Origin: Alphaproteobacteria bacterium
Lineage (GTDB): Bacteria > Pseudomonadota > Gammaproteobacteria > JAGOUN01
Assembly: GCA_021151585.1 (NCBI GenBank)
Contig: JAGKWX010000025.1
Location: 1-23,912 of the forward strand
Reading direction: 5' to 3'
Length of the DNA: 23,912 nucleotides
Positions 14,844 to 22,204 of the stretch are shown piece by piece (positions within the stretch are counted from its first letter, which is position 1; every line of letters begins with the position of its first letter). A model generated the notes under the pieces. It was not told the DNA's origin. It was given only the letters and a program-made list of their open reading frames with translations, and did not search any database. Made by a program: the position numbers and the translations under genes.

Positions 14844-16067
14844 ATGATAGCAACATTACCTTACAAACACTTTGATTTGAAGAAGCATGTGGCTGCTATT
14901 CATTCAGCTAATAAATTATCCTTGGTGCAACGTAAAATTGCTAATGCACTATTATTCAATGCTTATCATGAATTATCTGAAAAACAAGAGCATCAGATTC
15001 ATATTCGCGTACTATGCGAATTAATTGGTTACAATAGCAATGAGTTAAATGCTATTAAAAAAGCGTTAGTGAGTTTAATTTCTACAGTTGTTGAATGGAA
15101 TTTAATTGATAAAGATCGTTTAGACAATGCTGGCACATGGAATGCCAGTGCGATTATTGCAGATGCTAGCATTTCGGGCTCTATCTGTACTTATTCTTAC
15201 AGTCAAAAAATGCGGCAATTACTTTTTCGTCCGGAAATGTATGGTCGCTTAAATATGCAAGTTCAAGCACAATTTAACTCTAGTTATGGTTTAGTGTTAT
15301 ACGAAAATTGTGTCCGTTACCAAAATATTCATGAAACACCGTGGTTTGATATTACGCTGTTTCGTAAGCTCATGGGGGTTGATGAGGGAAAATATCCTGT
15401 TTTTAAAGATTTTCGCAAACGTGTTATTGATATTGCCATTAAAGAAGTAAATCAACATAGCGGTTTATATGTTGGATATATACTAAAAAAATTAGGTCGG
15501 ACGCCTGTGGCGATTAAATTTAGCATTGAACCAGTGCTAGATCAGAAAATTTGCTCATCGCAAGCAGAAAAAATTTTGCATCAGGACTTTGCTTTTTCTA
15601 AACAACAAGCTGCTTCTGCTGTGGCTACCTTTGGTGAAGGCTATATTGAAGAAAAAATAACTGTTGTTAAAAATTCGACAAGTTACAAAAAAAAATCGAT
15701 TCAGCATTTAGCCGGATATATGCAAAGTGCTTTGGTGAAAGATTACCAAGAATCTAGCAAGCCCCGATCGTCTGGAAGGTTTACTGAAGTATCGACCAAA
15801 GCTCAGCAAGACGTGAATTCAGGGATACAGACCCGGAATGACGAAGTAGCTTTAGTGTCACCCCTAGAGCGTAAAATGAAAGACAATCATCAGGAAAAAA
15901 CGTTAGAAGATTTCTATCAGTTAGCAAGTGATGAACAGGATCGTTTACTATCATTATTTTTAAAAACAATACGTCAAACAATCTATGAAACTTTATTTGT
16001 TCGCGATCACCTTGAAAATACGATTGTTGCCAAGAAATTTATACAATTTTTAAAGAAAAACGCTTAA
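14844..16067 (+). CDS. Rep_3-like plasmid replication initiator
   Basis: A 407-residue protein resembling initiators of iteron plasmids (Rep_3/RepB type). Two winged-helix domains can be traced. The first spans roughly residues 15-120 (SANKLSLVQRKIANALLF to VVEWNLIDKD). The second includes WFDITLFRKLMGV, KYPVFKDFRKRVIDIAIKEVNQ and a YILKKLGRTPVAIKFSIE tail, closely following the Rep_3 C-terminal pattern. About 150 further residues are less conserved, so the protein is longer than usual. The ATG at 14844 is preferred because AGGA lies five bases upstream; an upstream ATG at 14805 would overlap the iterons. Binding of Rep to the last iteron would block its own ribosome-binding region in DNA, a layout that fits autorepression (inference). 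No frameshift is seen, so the gene looks functional. Confidence 0.82.
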   Translation: MIATLPYKHFDLKKHVAAIHSANKLSLVQRKIANALLFNAYHELSEKQEHQIHIRVLCELIGYNSNELNAIKKALVSLISTVVEWNLIDKDRLDNAGTWNASAIIADASISGSICTYSYSQKMRQLLFRPEMYGRLNMQVQAQFNSSYGLVLYENCVRYQNIHETPWFDITLFRKLMGVDEGKYPVFKDFRKRVIDIAIKEVNQHSGLYVGYILKKLGRTPVAIKFSIEPVLDQKICSSQAEKILHQDFAFSKQQAASAVATFGEGYIEEKITVVKNSTSYKKKSIQHLAGYMQSALVKDYQESSKPRSSGRFTEVSTKAQQDVNSGIQTRNDEVALVSPLERKMKDNHQEKTLEDFYQLASDEQDRLLSLFLKTIRQTIYETLFVRDHLENTIVAKKFIQFLKKNA

Positions 16068-16178
16068 TAAGTCATAGACCCTAGAGACTAGTTTGAAATA
16101 TTTTTTAAATTGTGTTGTAACTATAATCAAACTTATATATGATTACCGTACGTCAATCAGGTGCTAGGGGGTATATTA

Positions 16179-16703
16179 ATGGGTGCAGGTGGAAGTCGTG
16201 TGGGCGCTGGTCGTCCGGCCGGATCTGGCAAATTTGGTGTTCCAACAACACCGATGCGGGTGCCAACACATCTAGTTAACGATGTTTTAGAGTTCATTAC
16301 TGAAGGTAAAATAACTTGTCCATTATATGCTTCATCAGTTAAAGCGGGATTTCCTGCGCCAGCAGAAGACTATGCAGAAGAACGTTTGGATTTAAATGCT
16401 CATTTAATACAACATCCCAGCAGCACATTTTTTCTACGAGTTTCTGGTGATTCCATGAAAGATGTTGGTATTTTCAATGGTGATTTACTCGTAGTTGATC
16501 GTAGCCTGCAAGCAAGCGATGGAAAAATTGTTATTGCTGCGTTAAATGGTGAATTGACAGTTAAGCGATTAAAGAATGATAAAGAGGGTGTCTTTTTGGT
16601 AGCCGAAAATGCAAAATATCCACCGATTGAAGTACAGCCAGGTGATGACATGCATATTTGGGGTGTAGTGACACATACTATTCATGCGATGTCGATGAAG
16701 TAA
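16179..16703 (+). CDS. UmuD-like self-cleaving protein with N-terminal extension
   Basis: A 174-residue member of the LexA/UmuD serine-lysine protease family. From residue 56 it follows E. coli UmuD closely: AGFPAPAEDYAEERLDLN, then VSGDSM with catalytic Ser92, and ELTVKRL with Lys129, the Ser-Lys spacing of 37 being the same as in E. coli UmuD (Ser60/Lys97). The cleavage site is Ala56-Gly57 (Cys24-Gly25 in E. coli). The ~32 extra N-terminal residues contain GSRVGAGRPAGSGKFG and a TTPMRVPTHLVNDVLEFI segment suggestive of a small DNA-binding or regulatory arm. UmuD' normally joins UmuC in polymerase V, but no umuC follows. Alternatively it is a LexA-like regulator of the replicon. AGGGGG lies seven bases before the ATG at 16179. 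No LexA box was recognised upstream. Confidence 0.82.
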   Translation: MGAGGSRVGAGRPAGSGKFGVPTTPMRVPTHLVNDVLEFITEGKITCPLYASSVKAGFPAPAEDYAEERLDLNAHLIQHPSSTFFLRVSGDSMKDVGIFNGDLLVVDRSLQASDGKIVIAALNGELTVKRLKNDKEGVFLVAENAKYPPIEVQPGDDMHIWGVVTHTIHAMSMK

Positions 16704-16980
16704 AGTTATATGTTGTGTCAGATACTTTTTAAATTACTTTCTATTGTTGTAGAAGATAACTTAACATTTTTTGATGGAATTTTACCTATTTATTGTCTAT
16801 GACGACAACGACGCTGTCGCTAGTAGGCTAAAGCAGAATAGAATTACATCAAATAACATCTATAGACCCTAACCAGTATTTGTCATAATTTAGGAAAATT
16901 TTTGTTTTGCGCCCTTGCTGAAGTGATAAGGTTTTGACTAATCTGTCGGAATTCCAAAAATTTGAGCTAAAGTCAAATAG
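16704..16980. other. 277-base gap between the UmuD-like and second parB genes
   Basis: The two genes converge here, so only transcript ends are expected. There is a small inverted repeat CGACA/TGTCG near 16803-16820 but no convincing U-tract terminator, and no umuC fragment could be read in any frame. Confidence 0.3.
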
Positions 16981-17808
16981 CTAGTTGTCATTTTCTAATT
17001 TATTGATATCAATTTTTAACTTGTTTAGTACGCCTTCTAAAACATCCAAATTTGAAAATTCGATTTTTAATGCACCTTGTTTAGTCGTAAAATCAATCGA
17101 TGTTTTGCAGCCGATTTTGTCGCTGATAATTTTTTCAAGGTATTTTAGATTGATATCTTTTTTTACCACAGATTGAGTATGTTCAGCATTTAATATTTTT
17201 TTTACTTCAAGCTCGAGCTTTCTAACACTCCAATGATAAGACAAACATTTTTTTGCTAATTCTCGTTGCAACGTTGTGGGCAGAGAAACCAGTGTTTTGC
17301 CGTGACCTTCTGATAATTCACCATGTACTATCATTGTTTGCACGTTAGTGTCTAATTTTAATAAACGTAACGTATTGGTAATTTTTACGCGTGATTTTCC
17401 AACGGCAATAGCTATTTCATCATGTATATAGCCAAATTCATCAATTAATCGTTGATATGCTTTAGCTTCTTCAACAGGATTTAAATCGACGCGAATAATA
17501 TTTTCAATAGCAGCAGCTTCAGCAGCCTGGGCATCTGAAAAGCAATGTACCAAACAATTTATTGCACTCCAACCGGCTAATTGTGCCGCTCGCCAACGTC
17601 TTTCACCAGCGATAATTTCATAACTGTCTTGCTTAAGAGGCCTTACAATGATTGGTTGTAATAAGCCATTAGATTTTAATGAATCAGATAGTTCTTGCAA
17701 GGCTTCTTGATCAAATTCTTGTCGTGGCTGATATTTGCCTCGTTGTAACTGTTCAATCGGTAGAGATTTTAACTCTGCCTTGGAATGTGATTTCATGGCT
17801 GTGGACAT
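16981..17808 (-). CDS. parB: ParB/Spo0J-family protein without a ParA partner
   Basis: A 275-residue ParB of the chromosomal (Spo0J-like) type. It has LKSLPIEQLQRGKYQPRQEFD, then GLLQPIIVRP and EIIAGERRWRAAQLAGW (the GERRxRA box that binds CTP), ENIIRVDLNPVEEAKAYQRL, a helix-turn-helix region (DEIAIAVGKSRVKITNTLRLL) and LSEGHGKTLVSLP. The C-terminal ~45 residues form a plausible dimerisation domain. Chromosomal parB normally follows parA near gidAB; here it is alone and beside a plasmid-type parA-parB set. No Shine-Dalgarno precedes the ATG at 17808 or the in-frame ATG at 17796. It may serve the chromosome, the replicon or gene regulation. Confidence 0.9.
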   Translation of the reverse strand: MSTAMKSHSKAELKSLPIEQLQRGKYQPRQEFDQEALQELSDSLKSNGLLQPIIVRPLKQDSYEIIAGERRWRAAQLAGWSAINCLVHCFSDAQAAEAAAIENIIRVDLNPVEEAKAYQRLIDEFGYIHDEIAIAVGKSRVKITNTLRLLKLDTNVQTMIVHGELSEGHGKTLVSLPTTLQRELAKKCLSYHWSVRKLELEVKKILNAEHTQSVVKKDINLKYLEKIISDKIGCKTSIDFTTKQGALKIEFSNLDVLEGVLNKLKIDINKLENDN

Positions 17809-17883
17809 AACGTTTATTTTCTATAGTGAATCAATCATACAAAATAATCAAAATTTGTGAAAGGGTGCCTTTCATTAGAGTAA

Positions 17884-17901
17884 ACCCTAATTTACCCTAA
17901 T
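17884..17901. repeat. Tandem ACCCTAAT motif in a divergent promoter region
   Basis: ACCCTAAT occurs at 17884-17891 and 17894-17901, one helical turn apart, in the 242-base AT-rich gap between the second parB and the H1-like gene. It could be a regulator site for either gene. No clear promoter hexamers were assignable, and a chance origin is possible. Confidence 0.3.
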
Positions 17902-18050
17902 AAAAATCGAAATATTTACGAAAATTATAGAAAAAATGTTGAATAATAAGATGCAATCAATATGGTTGTTTGATTATGGTATAAATAATGTATTATTATT
18001 TCCTAATGCTTGAATTTTTAGCATTATTGTTATTAAACAGGGAGAATGTC

Positions 18051-18380
18051 ATGGTAGCTAAGAAAACAGTATCAAAGGCTCGTAAGCCAGTGGTGTCAGC
18101 AGAGAAGAAATTGGCGCTTAAAATCGCGGCGCTCGAGAAAAAATTAAAAAAGGTTGAGCAAGAGACAGCAAAAAAAATTGCTAAGTTAAAAGCTGACCAC
18201 AAGAAGAAAGCTGAACTAGCGGCAAAAAAATTAGCCGCCAAGGAAGCTAAGAAGGCTGCGCCTAAAAAACGTGATACGAAGAAAAAGGGTGCTGTTAAGA
18301 AATCTTCGACCGTACAACCAGCAGTTAAAAAGTCAGTAAAGAAAGTGGCTAAGAAAGATGCTAAAAAAACAACAGCGTAA
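18051..18380 (+). CDS. Lysine/alanine-rich histone H1-like DNA-binding protein
   Basis: A 109-residue, strongly basic protein made mostly of Lys and Ala. An N-terminal basic stretch is followed by a Lys/Glu/Ala/Leu helix (about residues 22-65, probably a coiled coil), then a tail of KKAAPKKRDTKKK- and VKKSVKKVAKK-type repeats resembling the C-terminal tail of eukaryotic histone H1. Bacteria such as Coxiella (Hq1), Chlamydia (Hc1/Hc2) and Bordetella (BpH1) have comparable proteins that compact the nucleoid, in some cases in developmental forms. ATG at 18051 follows AGGGAG at a six-base spacing; upstream in-frame ATGs would add a hydrophobic, unsuitable start. A strong terminator follows at 18415. 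Low-complexity sequence limits family assignment. Confidence 0.75.
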   Translation: MVAKKTVSKARKPVVSAEKKLALKIAALEKKLKKVEQETAKKIAKLKADHKKKAELAAKKLAAKEAKKAAPKKRDTKKKGAVKKSSTVQPAVKKSVKKVAKKDAKKTTA

Positions 18381-18414
18381 GTAAATTTATTTAGATGTTT
18401 ACTTTTGATTGACG

Positions 18415-18441
18415 AAAAGCCAAGAAAACTTGGCTTTTTTA
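18415..18441 (+). terminator. Rho-independent terminator after the H1-like gene
   Basis: AAAAGCCAAG (18415-18424), loop AAAA, then CTTGGCTTTT (18429-18438) form a 10-bp perfect stem followed by T-rich sequence. It lies 35 bases after the H1-like stop and about 30 bases before the next start codon, so the two plus-strand genes are separate transcription units. Confidence 0.88.
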
Positions 18442-18469
18442 TTATAACGACTAGAGAAGGAAATTTTTA

Positions 18470-19318
18470 ATGAACAAGAAGATAATCGGTTTGATTTTAG
18501 TTAGCGCGCTCACTGCCGCGAGTGGTTTCGCTGCCTCAACACAACCTACACCGGAAGCGACTGCCTTAATTAACAAAATTAGCCAAGATAAATTGTCTGT
18601 TCTTAGCACTTTTTCTGGCCCAGGAAATTTAGATGGCTTTGTGTTACAGCCTAACAGCGGCCAACCAATTATTATGTACGCGGATCAAAAGGGCGAATAC
18701 GTTGTTTATGGTACAGTATTAGGCAAAGATGGCGCGAATATAACAGATCAAGATACAGAAAAATATATCAAAAAATATACTGCATTGAAAATTGCCGATA
18801 ATTTAGCTGAAACAACACATGTGGTCGAAGGTAGCGATAAGGCGCCATACAAAATTATTGTATTAGCTGATCCGAACTGTTCGGCATGTCATTATGCTTA
18901 TAATGCTATGAAACCTTTTATTGACAATGGTCAATTACAAGTAAAATGGGTTTTTGTTTACTTTGTTCGTCCTGATAGCCAAGCAAAGGCAGCCGCGATT
19001 ATGAGTGCTAAAAATCCAGGCAAGGCTATGGCGGAAAATGAAGCAGGTTTTGACATGAAAACAGAAGAGGGCGGCATTACTGCTTTGAAAAATATTCCGC
19101 AAACAATTAGCGATGAATTACAGGGTAATATGAAATTTATGCAAGATACAGGTATTAGTAGTACGCCAACGATTATTTATTATGATCAAGCAGGCGAACT
19201 ACAATTTATCAGTGGCGCACCTTCAGATTTTGCGAGTTTCTTAAAAGAGAAAGCGCCTGGATCAGATGCGACTAAGCAGCCGATTTGGTGGGCGCAGCTT
19301 AAATCACATGTGAGTTAA
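18470..19318 (+). CDS. Periplasmic DsbC/DsbG-like thiol:disulfide protein
   Basis: A 282-residue exported protein. Residues 1-22 form a signal peptide ending in Ala-rich sequence (GFAAS). Residues ~30-105 match the small N-terminal dimerisation-type domain of DsbC/DsbG (long linker, VVYGTVLGKDG). The thioredoxin-fold domain carries CSAC (Cys137 and Cys140) in VLADPNCSACH, and the cis-proline loop TGISSTPTIIY. These proteins reshuffle or protect periplasmic cysteines. The CxxC dipeptide Ser-Ala differs from CGYC of DsbC and CPYC of DsbG, so redox properties may differ. GAAGGAA precedes the ATG closely. Its stop is only six bases from the trmL stop, within a 13-base inverted repeat (19313-19325). 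Confidence 0.86.
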   Translation: MNKKIIGLILVSALTAASGFAASTQPTPEATALINKISQDKLSVLSTFSGPGNLDGFVLQPNSGQPIIMYADQKGEYVVYGTVLGKDGANITDQDTEKYIKKYTALKIADNLAETTHVVEGSDKAPYKIIVLADPNCSACHYAYNAMKPFIDNGQLQVKWVFVYFVRPDSQAKAAAIMSAKNPGKAMAENEAGFDMKTEEGGITALKNIPQTISDELQGNMKFMQDTGISSTPTIIYYDQAGELQFISGAPSDFASFLKEKAPGSDATKQPIWWAQLKSHVS

Positions 19319-19324
19319 GCTAAC

Positions 19325-19786
19325 TTAGCCAGTAAAATGACATTGTCGTAGTGCTTCATAAGCAATCACTGCGACAGCGTTTGATAAGTTTAAACTGCGA
19401 CTGTTTTTTACCATAGGAATGCGAATTACCTGCTCTTTTGGTAAAGCTTCTCGGATATTGACAGGCAAGCCACGCGATTCTGGCCCGAATAATAAAATAT
19501 CATTGTTTTTATAAGTCACTTCATAATGCAGTAATGTTCCCTTAGTAGAGCATGCAAAAATTTTACGTTGCCCAGCCCAGACGAGAAAATCGGAATAATT
19601 ATTATGTTCTATGATGGATATAAATTCATGATAATCTAATCCCGCGCGCTTTAATTGCTTTTCTTCTAGTTGAAAACCAAGCGGATGAATTAAATGAAGT
19701 TGCATACCTGTATTTGCGCATAAGCGAATAATATTTCCAGTATTAGGAGGAATTTCAGGTTCAAAGAGGGCTATATGCAACATCAT
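19325..19786 (-). CDS. trmL: tRNA (cytidine(34)-2'-O)-methyltransferase
   Basis: A 153-residue SPOUT-class methyltransferase that 2'-O-methylates the wobble nucleotide of leucine tRNAs. The N-terminus LFEPEIPPNTGNIIRLCANTG, the middle RAGLDYHE, LLFGPESRGLP and the C-terminal knot RIPMVKNSRSLNLSNAVAVIAYEALRQ match TrmL throughout, including the SRSLNLSN motif for S-adenosylmethionine binding. Length is normal. Its ATG overlaps the mlaA stop by four bases (ATGA), so it is co-translated with mlaA. Confidence 0.94.
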   Translation of the reverse strand: MMLHIALFEPEIPPNTGNIIRLCANTGMQLHLIHPLGFQLEEKQLKRAGLDYHEFISIIEHNNYSDFLVWAGQRKIFACSTKGTLLHYEVTYKNNDILLFGPESRGLPVNIREALPKEQVIRIPMVKNSRSLNLSNAVAVIAYEALRQCHFTG

Positions 19787-20661
19787 GAATCACTTGGTAT
19801 GGTCTTGTTCGCCGATTTCTTATTCGTTAAATTAAAATAAGGATCGGAGAGGTTTTGATTACGTTCTATAGCATTTTCACGTTGTTGTAAATAAGCACTG
19901 CGAATAAAGACATAACGATCTAAAGCGATTTGGTTGTATAAGCCTTGATACTGCAATAGATTCGCGCGCTTGCTAACGATATTTAAAGCATATAAGGTAT
20001 AAACAGCACGAGAATTTGGAACATAATTATAAGGGCTGAAAAAATAGTAATCTACAGGCAGCCCTAGGGCGTCACGCACCGTACTTGGTCCAAAAAATGG
20101 CAGCACAATATAGCTCGAATCAGTATAACCCCAGCGTGCAAGAGTGAGGCCAAAGTCCTCTGTATTTGGGTCTAAACCCATATTGCTGGCGACATCAAAT
20201 AATCCGCCTGCACCAGCGGTGGAATTAACGGCAAAGCGCCATGAATCAGATGTTGCCTGGTAAAAGTTGCCTTGTAATAAATCATTCGCAATTGTTGGAA
20301 AATTATTTAGATTGCCAAAAAAATTATAAATACCTTTGTTTAAAGGTTTGGGCATTATTTTATTATAAACGGTTGAAACGGGGACGAGAAAATTGTTATC
20401 TAGAAAATCATTGAATGTGAAAATGCTGCGATTCATTTTTTCGTAGGGATCATTAATTACGGGAGCAGTGATTGATCCAAGCATTGCCGGTGAATTTGTT
20501 TGCGTTGCTGGTGATGCGGTCGTGCTTTGCGTCGTTTCTTGCATCATAAACGGGCTGATAGTTTTAAATGTTGGTTCTTGTTGTTGCGCAACAGCGATTA
20601 TACAGTAATTGATTAAACATAGCTTAAACGCGGCTTTGGCTAATACTTTCCATGAACTCAT
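19783..20661 (-). CDS. mlaA: MlaA/VacJ-family outer-membrane lipid-asymmetry protein
   Basis: A 292-residue MlaA. With the Mla ABC system it removes phospholipid from the outer leaflet of the outer membrane. Diagnostic stretches are NDPYEKMNRSIFTFND, NLNNFPTIANDLLQGN, FAVNSTAGAGGLFDVAS, EDFGLTLARWGY and YIVLPFFGPSTVRDALG. The N-terminus is hydrophobic with cysteines at residues 15 and 20, but no canonical lipobox (INYC is a poor match), so lipidation, usual for MlaA, is uncertain. A ~30-residue Ser/Thr/Pro/Gln-rich linker precedes the domain. AAAGG lies upstream of the ATG. It lies 70 bases after comF and overlaps trmL. Confidence 0.93.
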   Translation of the reverse strand: MSSWKVLAKAAFKLCLINYCIIAVAQQQEPTFKTISPFMMQETTQSTTASPATQTNSPAMLGSITAPVINDPYEKMNRSIFTFNDFLDNNFLVPVSTVYNKIMPKPLNKGIYNFFGNLNNFPTIANDLLQGNFYQATSDSWRFAVNSTAGAGGLFDVASNMGLDPNTEDFGLTLARWGYTDSSYIVLPFFGPSTVRDALGLPVDYYFFSPYNYVPNSRAVYTLYALNIVSKRANLLQYQGLYNQIALDRYVFIRSAYLQQRENAIERNQNLSDPYFNLTNKKSANKTIPSDS

Positions 20662-20731
20662 AAATATGCCTTTAAATTATTAATTAATTTATGTTTAGAG
20701 TATGACAAAATAAAGAAAAAATGGCAAAGTT

Positions 20732-21460
20732 TCAAAATTTAGTCCTAGCCAAGGCCCAAATAGCTACATGCTGAACCCCGTTTTTTTTCAATTGTTTGGC
20801 AAGCTCATTTACCGTGCTTCCAGTTGTTAAGATATCGTCCACAATAGCAACGCGTACAATTTTAGGTAATTTTTGTACATTGAACGCTTGATCGAGATTG
20901 TGCCGACGTTTTTTAAGTTCAAGCTGTGATTGTGCTTGTGTATGTTTAATACGTTTTACGTAAGATGCTTTAAGTATGGGGATATGTAATTTTTTACTTA
21001 AATAGTAAGCAATAATATGGGCTTGATTAAAACCTCGCTGGGATAATCGACGCCAATGCAAAGGCACGGGAATCAGCGCTTCAGGTTTGATGTTATTACA
21101 ATCACTGAAGATAAGTGCCAATTTTTCTGCATAAATTTCCGTTAAAATACGTGCATATAAAGCTTTTTTATGAAATTTAAATTGCTTTAGCCATAGATCA
21201 ACTGGATGATCATAATAAAAAGCGGCTACTGTGCAATCAAAATGCGGCGGTTGCTTGATACATTGCCCGCATAAAGCTAAAGTAGCCGTATGTAATATGT
21301 AACCGCATTGTCGACATGCATATTGTATATAAGGCAATCTACGTTGACAGGCATAGCAGATATCACGCTGCTGATTACTAGATTCTAAGCACATGATACA
21401 ATGGTAAGGCAAAAAAAACTGTATTATATAACTAATCAATTTCTTTAAAAAATATAACAT
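20732..21460 (-). CDS. comF: ComF-family phosphoribosyltransferase-like protein
   Basis: A 242-residue ComF/GntX-type protein, linked to natural DNA uptake in competent bacteria, with a role not fully defined biochemically. The N-terminal zinc-finger part has four Cys pairs (Cys21/24, 35/38, 49/52 and 64/67). The phosphoribosyltransferase domain has LIPVPLHWRRLSQRGFNQA and the PRPP-binding loop VAIVDDILTTGST. Length is normal. It heads a minus-strand run with mlaA and trmL. GAGG lies four bases upstream of the ATG. That ribosome-binding site is inside the coding sequence of the next gene, whose ATG begins at the very next base (21461). Confidence 0.92.
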   Translation of the reverse strand: MLYFLKKLISYIIQFFLPYHCIMCLESSNQQRDICYACQRRLPYIQYACRQCGYILHTATLALCGQCIKQPPHFDCTVAAFYYDHPVDLWLKQFKFHKKALYARILTEIYAEKLALIFSDCNNIKPEALIPVPLHWRRLSQRGFNQAHIIAYYLSKKLHIPILKASYVKRIKHTQAQSQLELKKRRHNLDQAFNVQKLPKIVRVAIVDDILTTGSTVNELAKQLKKNGVQHVAIWALARTKF

Positions 21461-22066
21461 ATGACCTCGAAAACAGTGGAATCATTGCAAAGATTGCAAA
21501 AAAATATTGATAGCGATGCGTATATTGCACGCGAATGCGAAGCGCGTTTGCTAGAGCATTTGCCGCAAGAAAAGTGCTATGAAAAAACATGCGATCTTCT
21601 GCGAGATATGACAGCATCGCAAATAATGGAAGGGAAATTCGCCTTAAATAGGCCTGAATTTGATTGTATTATCGCTCATTTTGTGCCGCTTTGGCAAAAT
21701 GATTTATCTTTTTTCTTGCGCGATATCAAAACTATTTTATCCTCAACAGGGATTTTGTTGTTTTCCACTTTGAATCAAGGGCAAGCCCATGAGTTGGAAG
21801 CATTAGGTGATTTGTTGTTAAGTATGGGTTTTAATTTGCCTGTCGTTGATCAAGAGACCATACAATTTTGTTACGATGATGTTTTAACCTTAGAAGAGGA
21901 TATGCTCTTATCAGGGCTAGATAAGCAGGATGTTGTTATTTCTATAGATGAGCATGGTGATGTTTTATTAGAGTTAGAAATTATTTACGCTTATGCATTT
22001 GGAACGGTGATGGCGACACATTCGGGCGCAATAGAAATACCAATTTCCAGTATTGGCAAACGCTGA
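21461..22066 (+). CDS. Shortened BioC-like methyltransferase, SAM-binding motif missing
   Basis: A 201-residue protein resembling BioC (malonyl-ACP O-methyltransferase) at both ends. IARECEARLLEHLPQ matches the BioC N-terminal helices. EFDCIIAHFVPLWQNDLSFFLRDIKTIL matches the region after the SAM site. GDLLLSMGFNLPVVDQETIQF matches the BioC C-terminus. About 60-80 residues that should carry the glycine-rich LDLGCGTG motif and the next acidic loop are absent, and there is no frameshift around the gap. BioC proteins are normally ~250-290 residues. It probably cannot bind SAM normally and may have a non-catalytic role. No Shine-Dalgarno lies before the ATG at 21461, which abuts the comF start. 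Confidence 0.65.
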   Translation: MTSKTVESLQRLQKNIDSDAYIARECEARLLEHLPQEKCYEKTCDLLRDMTASQIMEGKFALNRPEFDCIIAHFVPLWQNDLSFFLRDIKTILSSTGILLFSTLNQGQAHELEALGDLLLSMGFNLPVVDQETIQFCYDDVLTLEEDMLLSGLDKQDVVISIDEHGDVLLELEIIYAYAFGTVMATHSGAIEIPISSIGKR

Positions 22067-22204
22067 TTTTTTTCTCAAAACATGCGCGCGCAGACATCCT
22101 GACTAAGCCTGTGCGCTTCTATCCGTATCCCAAACGGATGTATTAACATCAGTTGTTAGCCATCCTAAAGAGCCGCCTAAAAATATTGATAGTGCCCAGT
22201 AACA

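Noticed and set aside
16068..16178. LexA (SOS) box upstream of the UmuD-like gene
   Set aside because: No CTG-N10-CAG type palindrome is visible in this gap.
16074..16871. ATAGACCCTA occurring at 16074 and 16862, flanking the UmuD-like gene
   Set aside because: Repeated 10-mers are expected by chance many times in 24 kb of AT-rich sequence, and there is no further similarity around them.
22081..22204. Hairpin-like repeats (GCGCGC/GTGCGC and ATCCGT/ACGGAT) between the BioC-like and kinase genes
   Set aside because: The stems are only about six bases and lack a U-tract, so I do not call a terminator or RNA gene.
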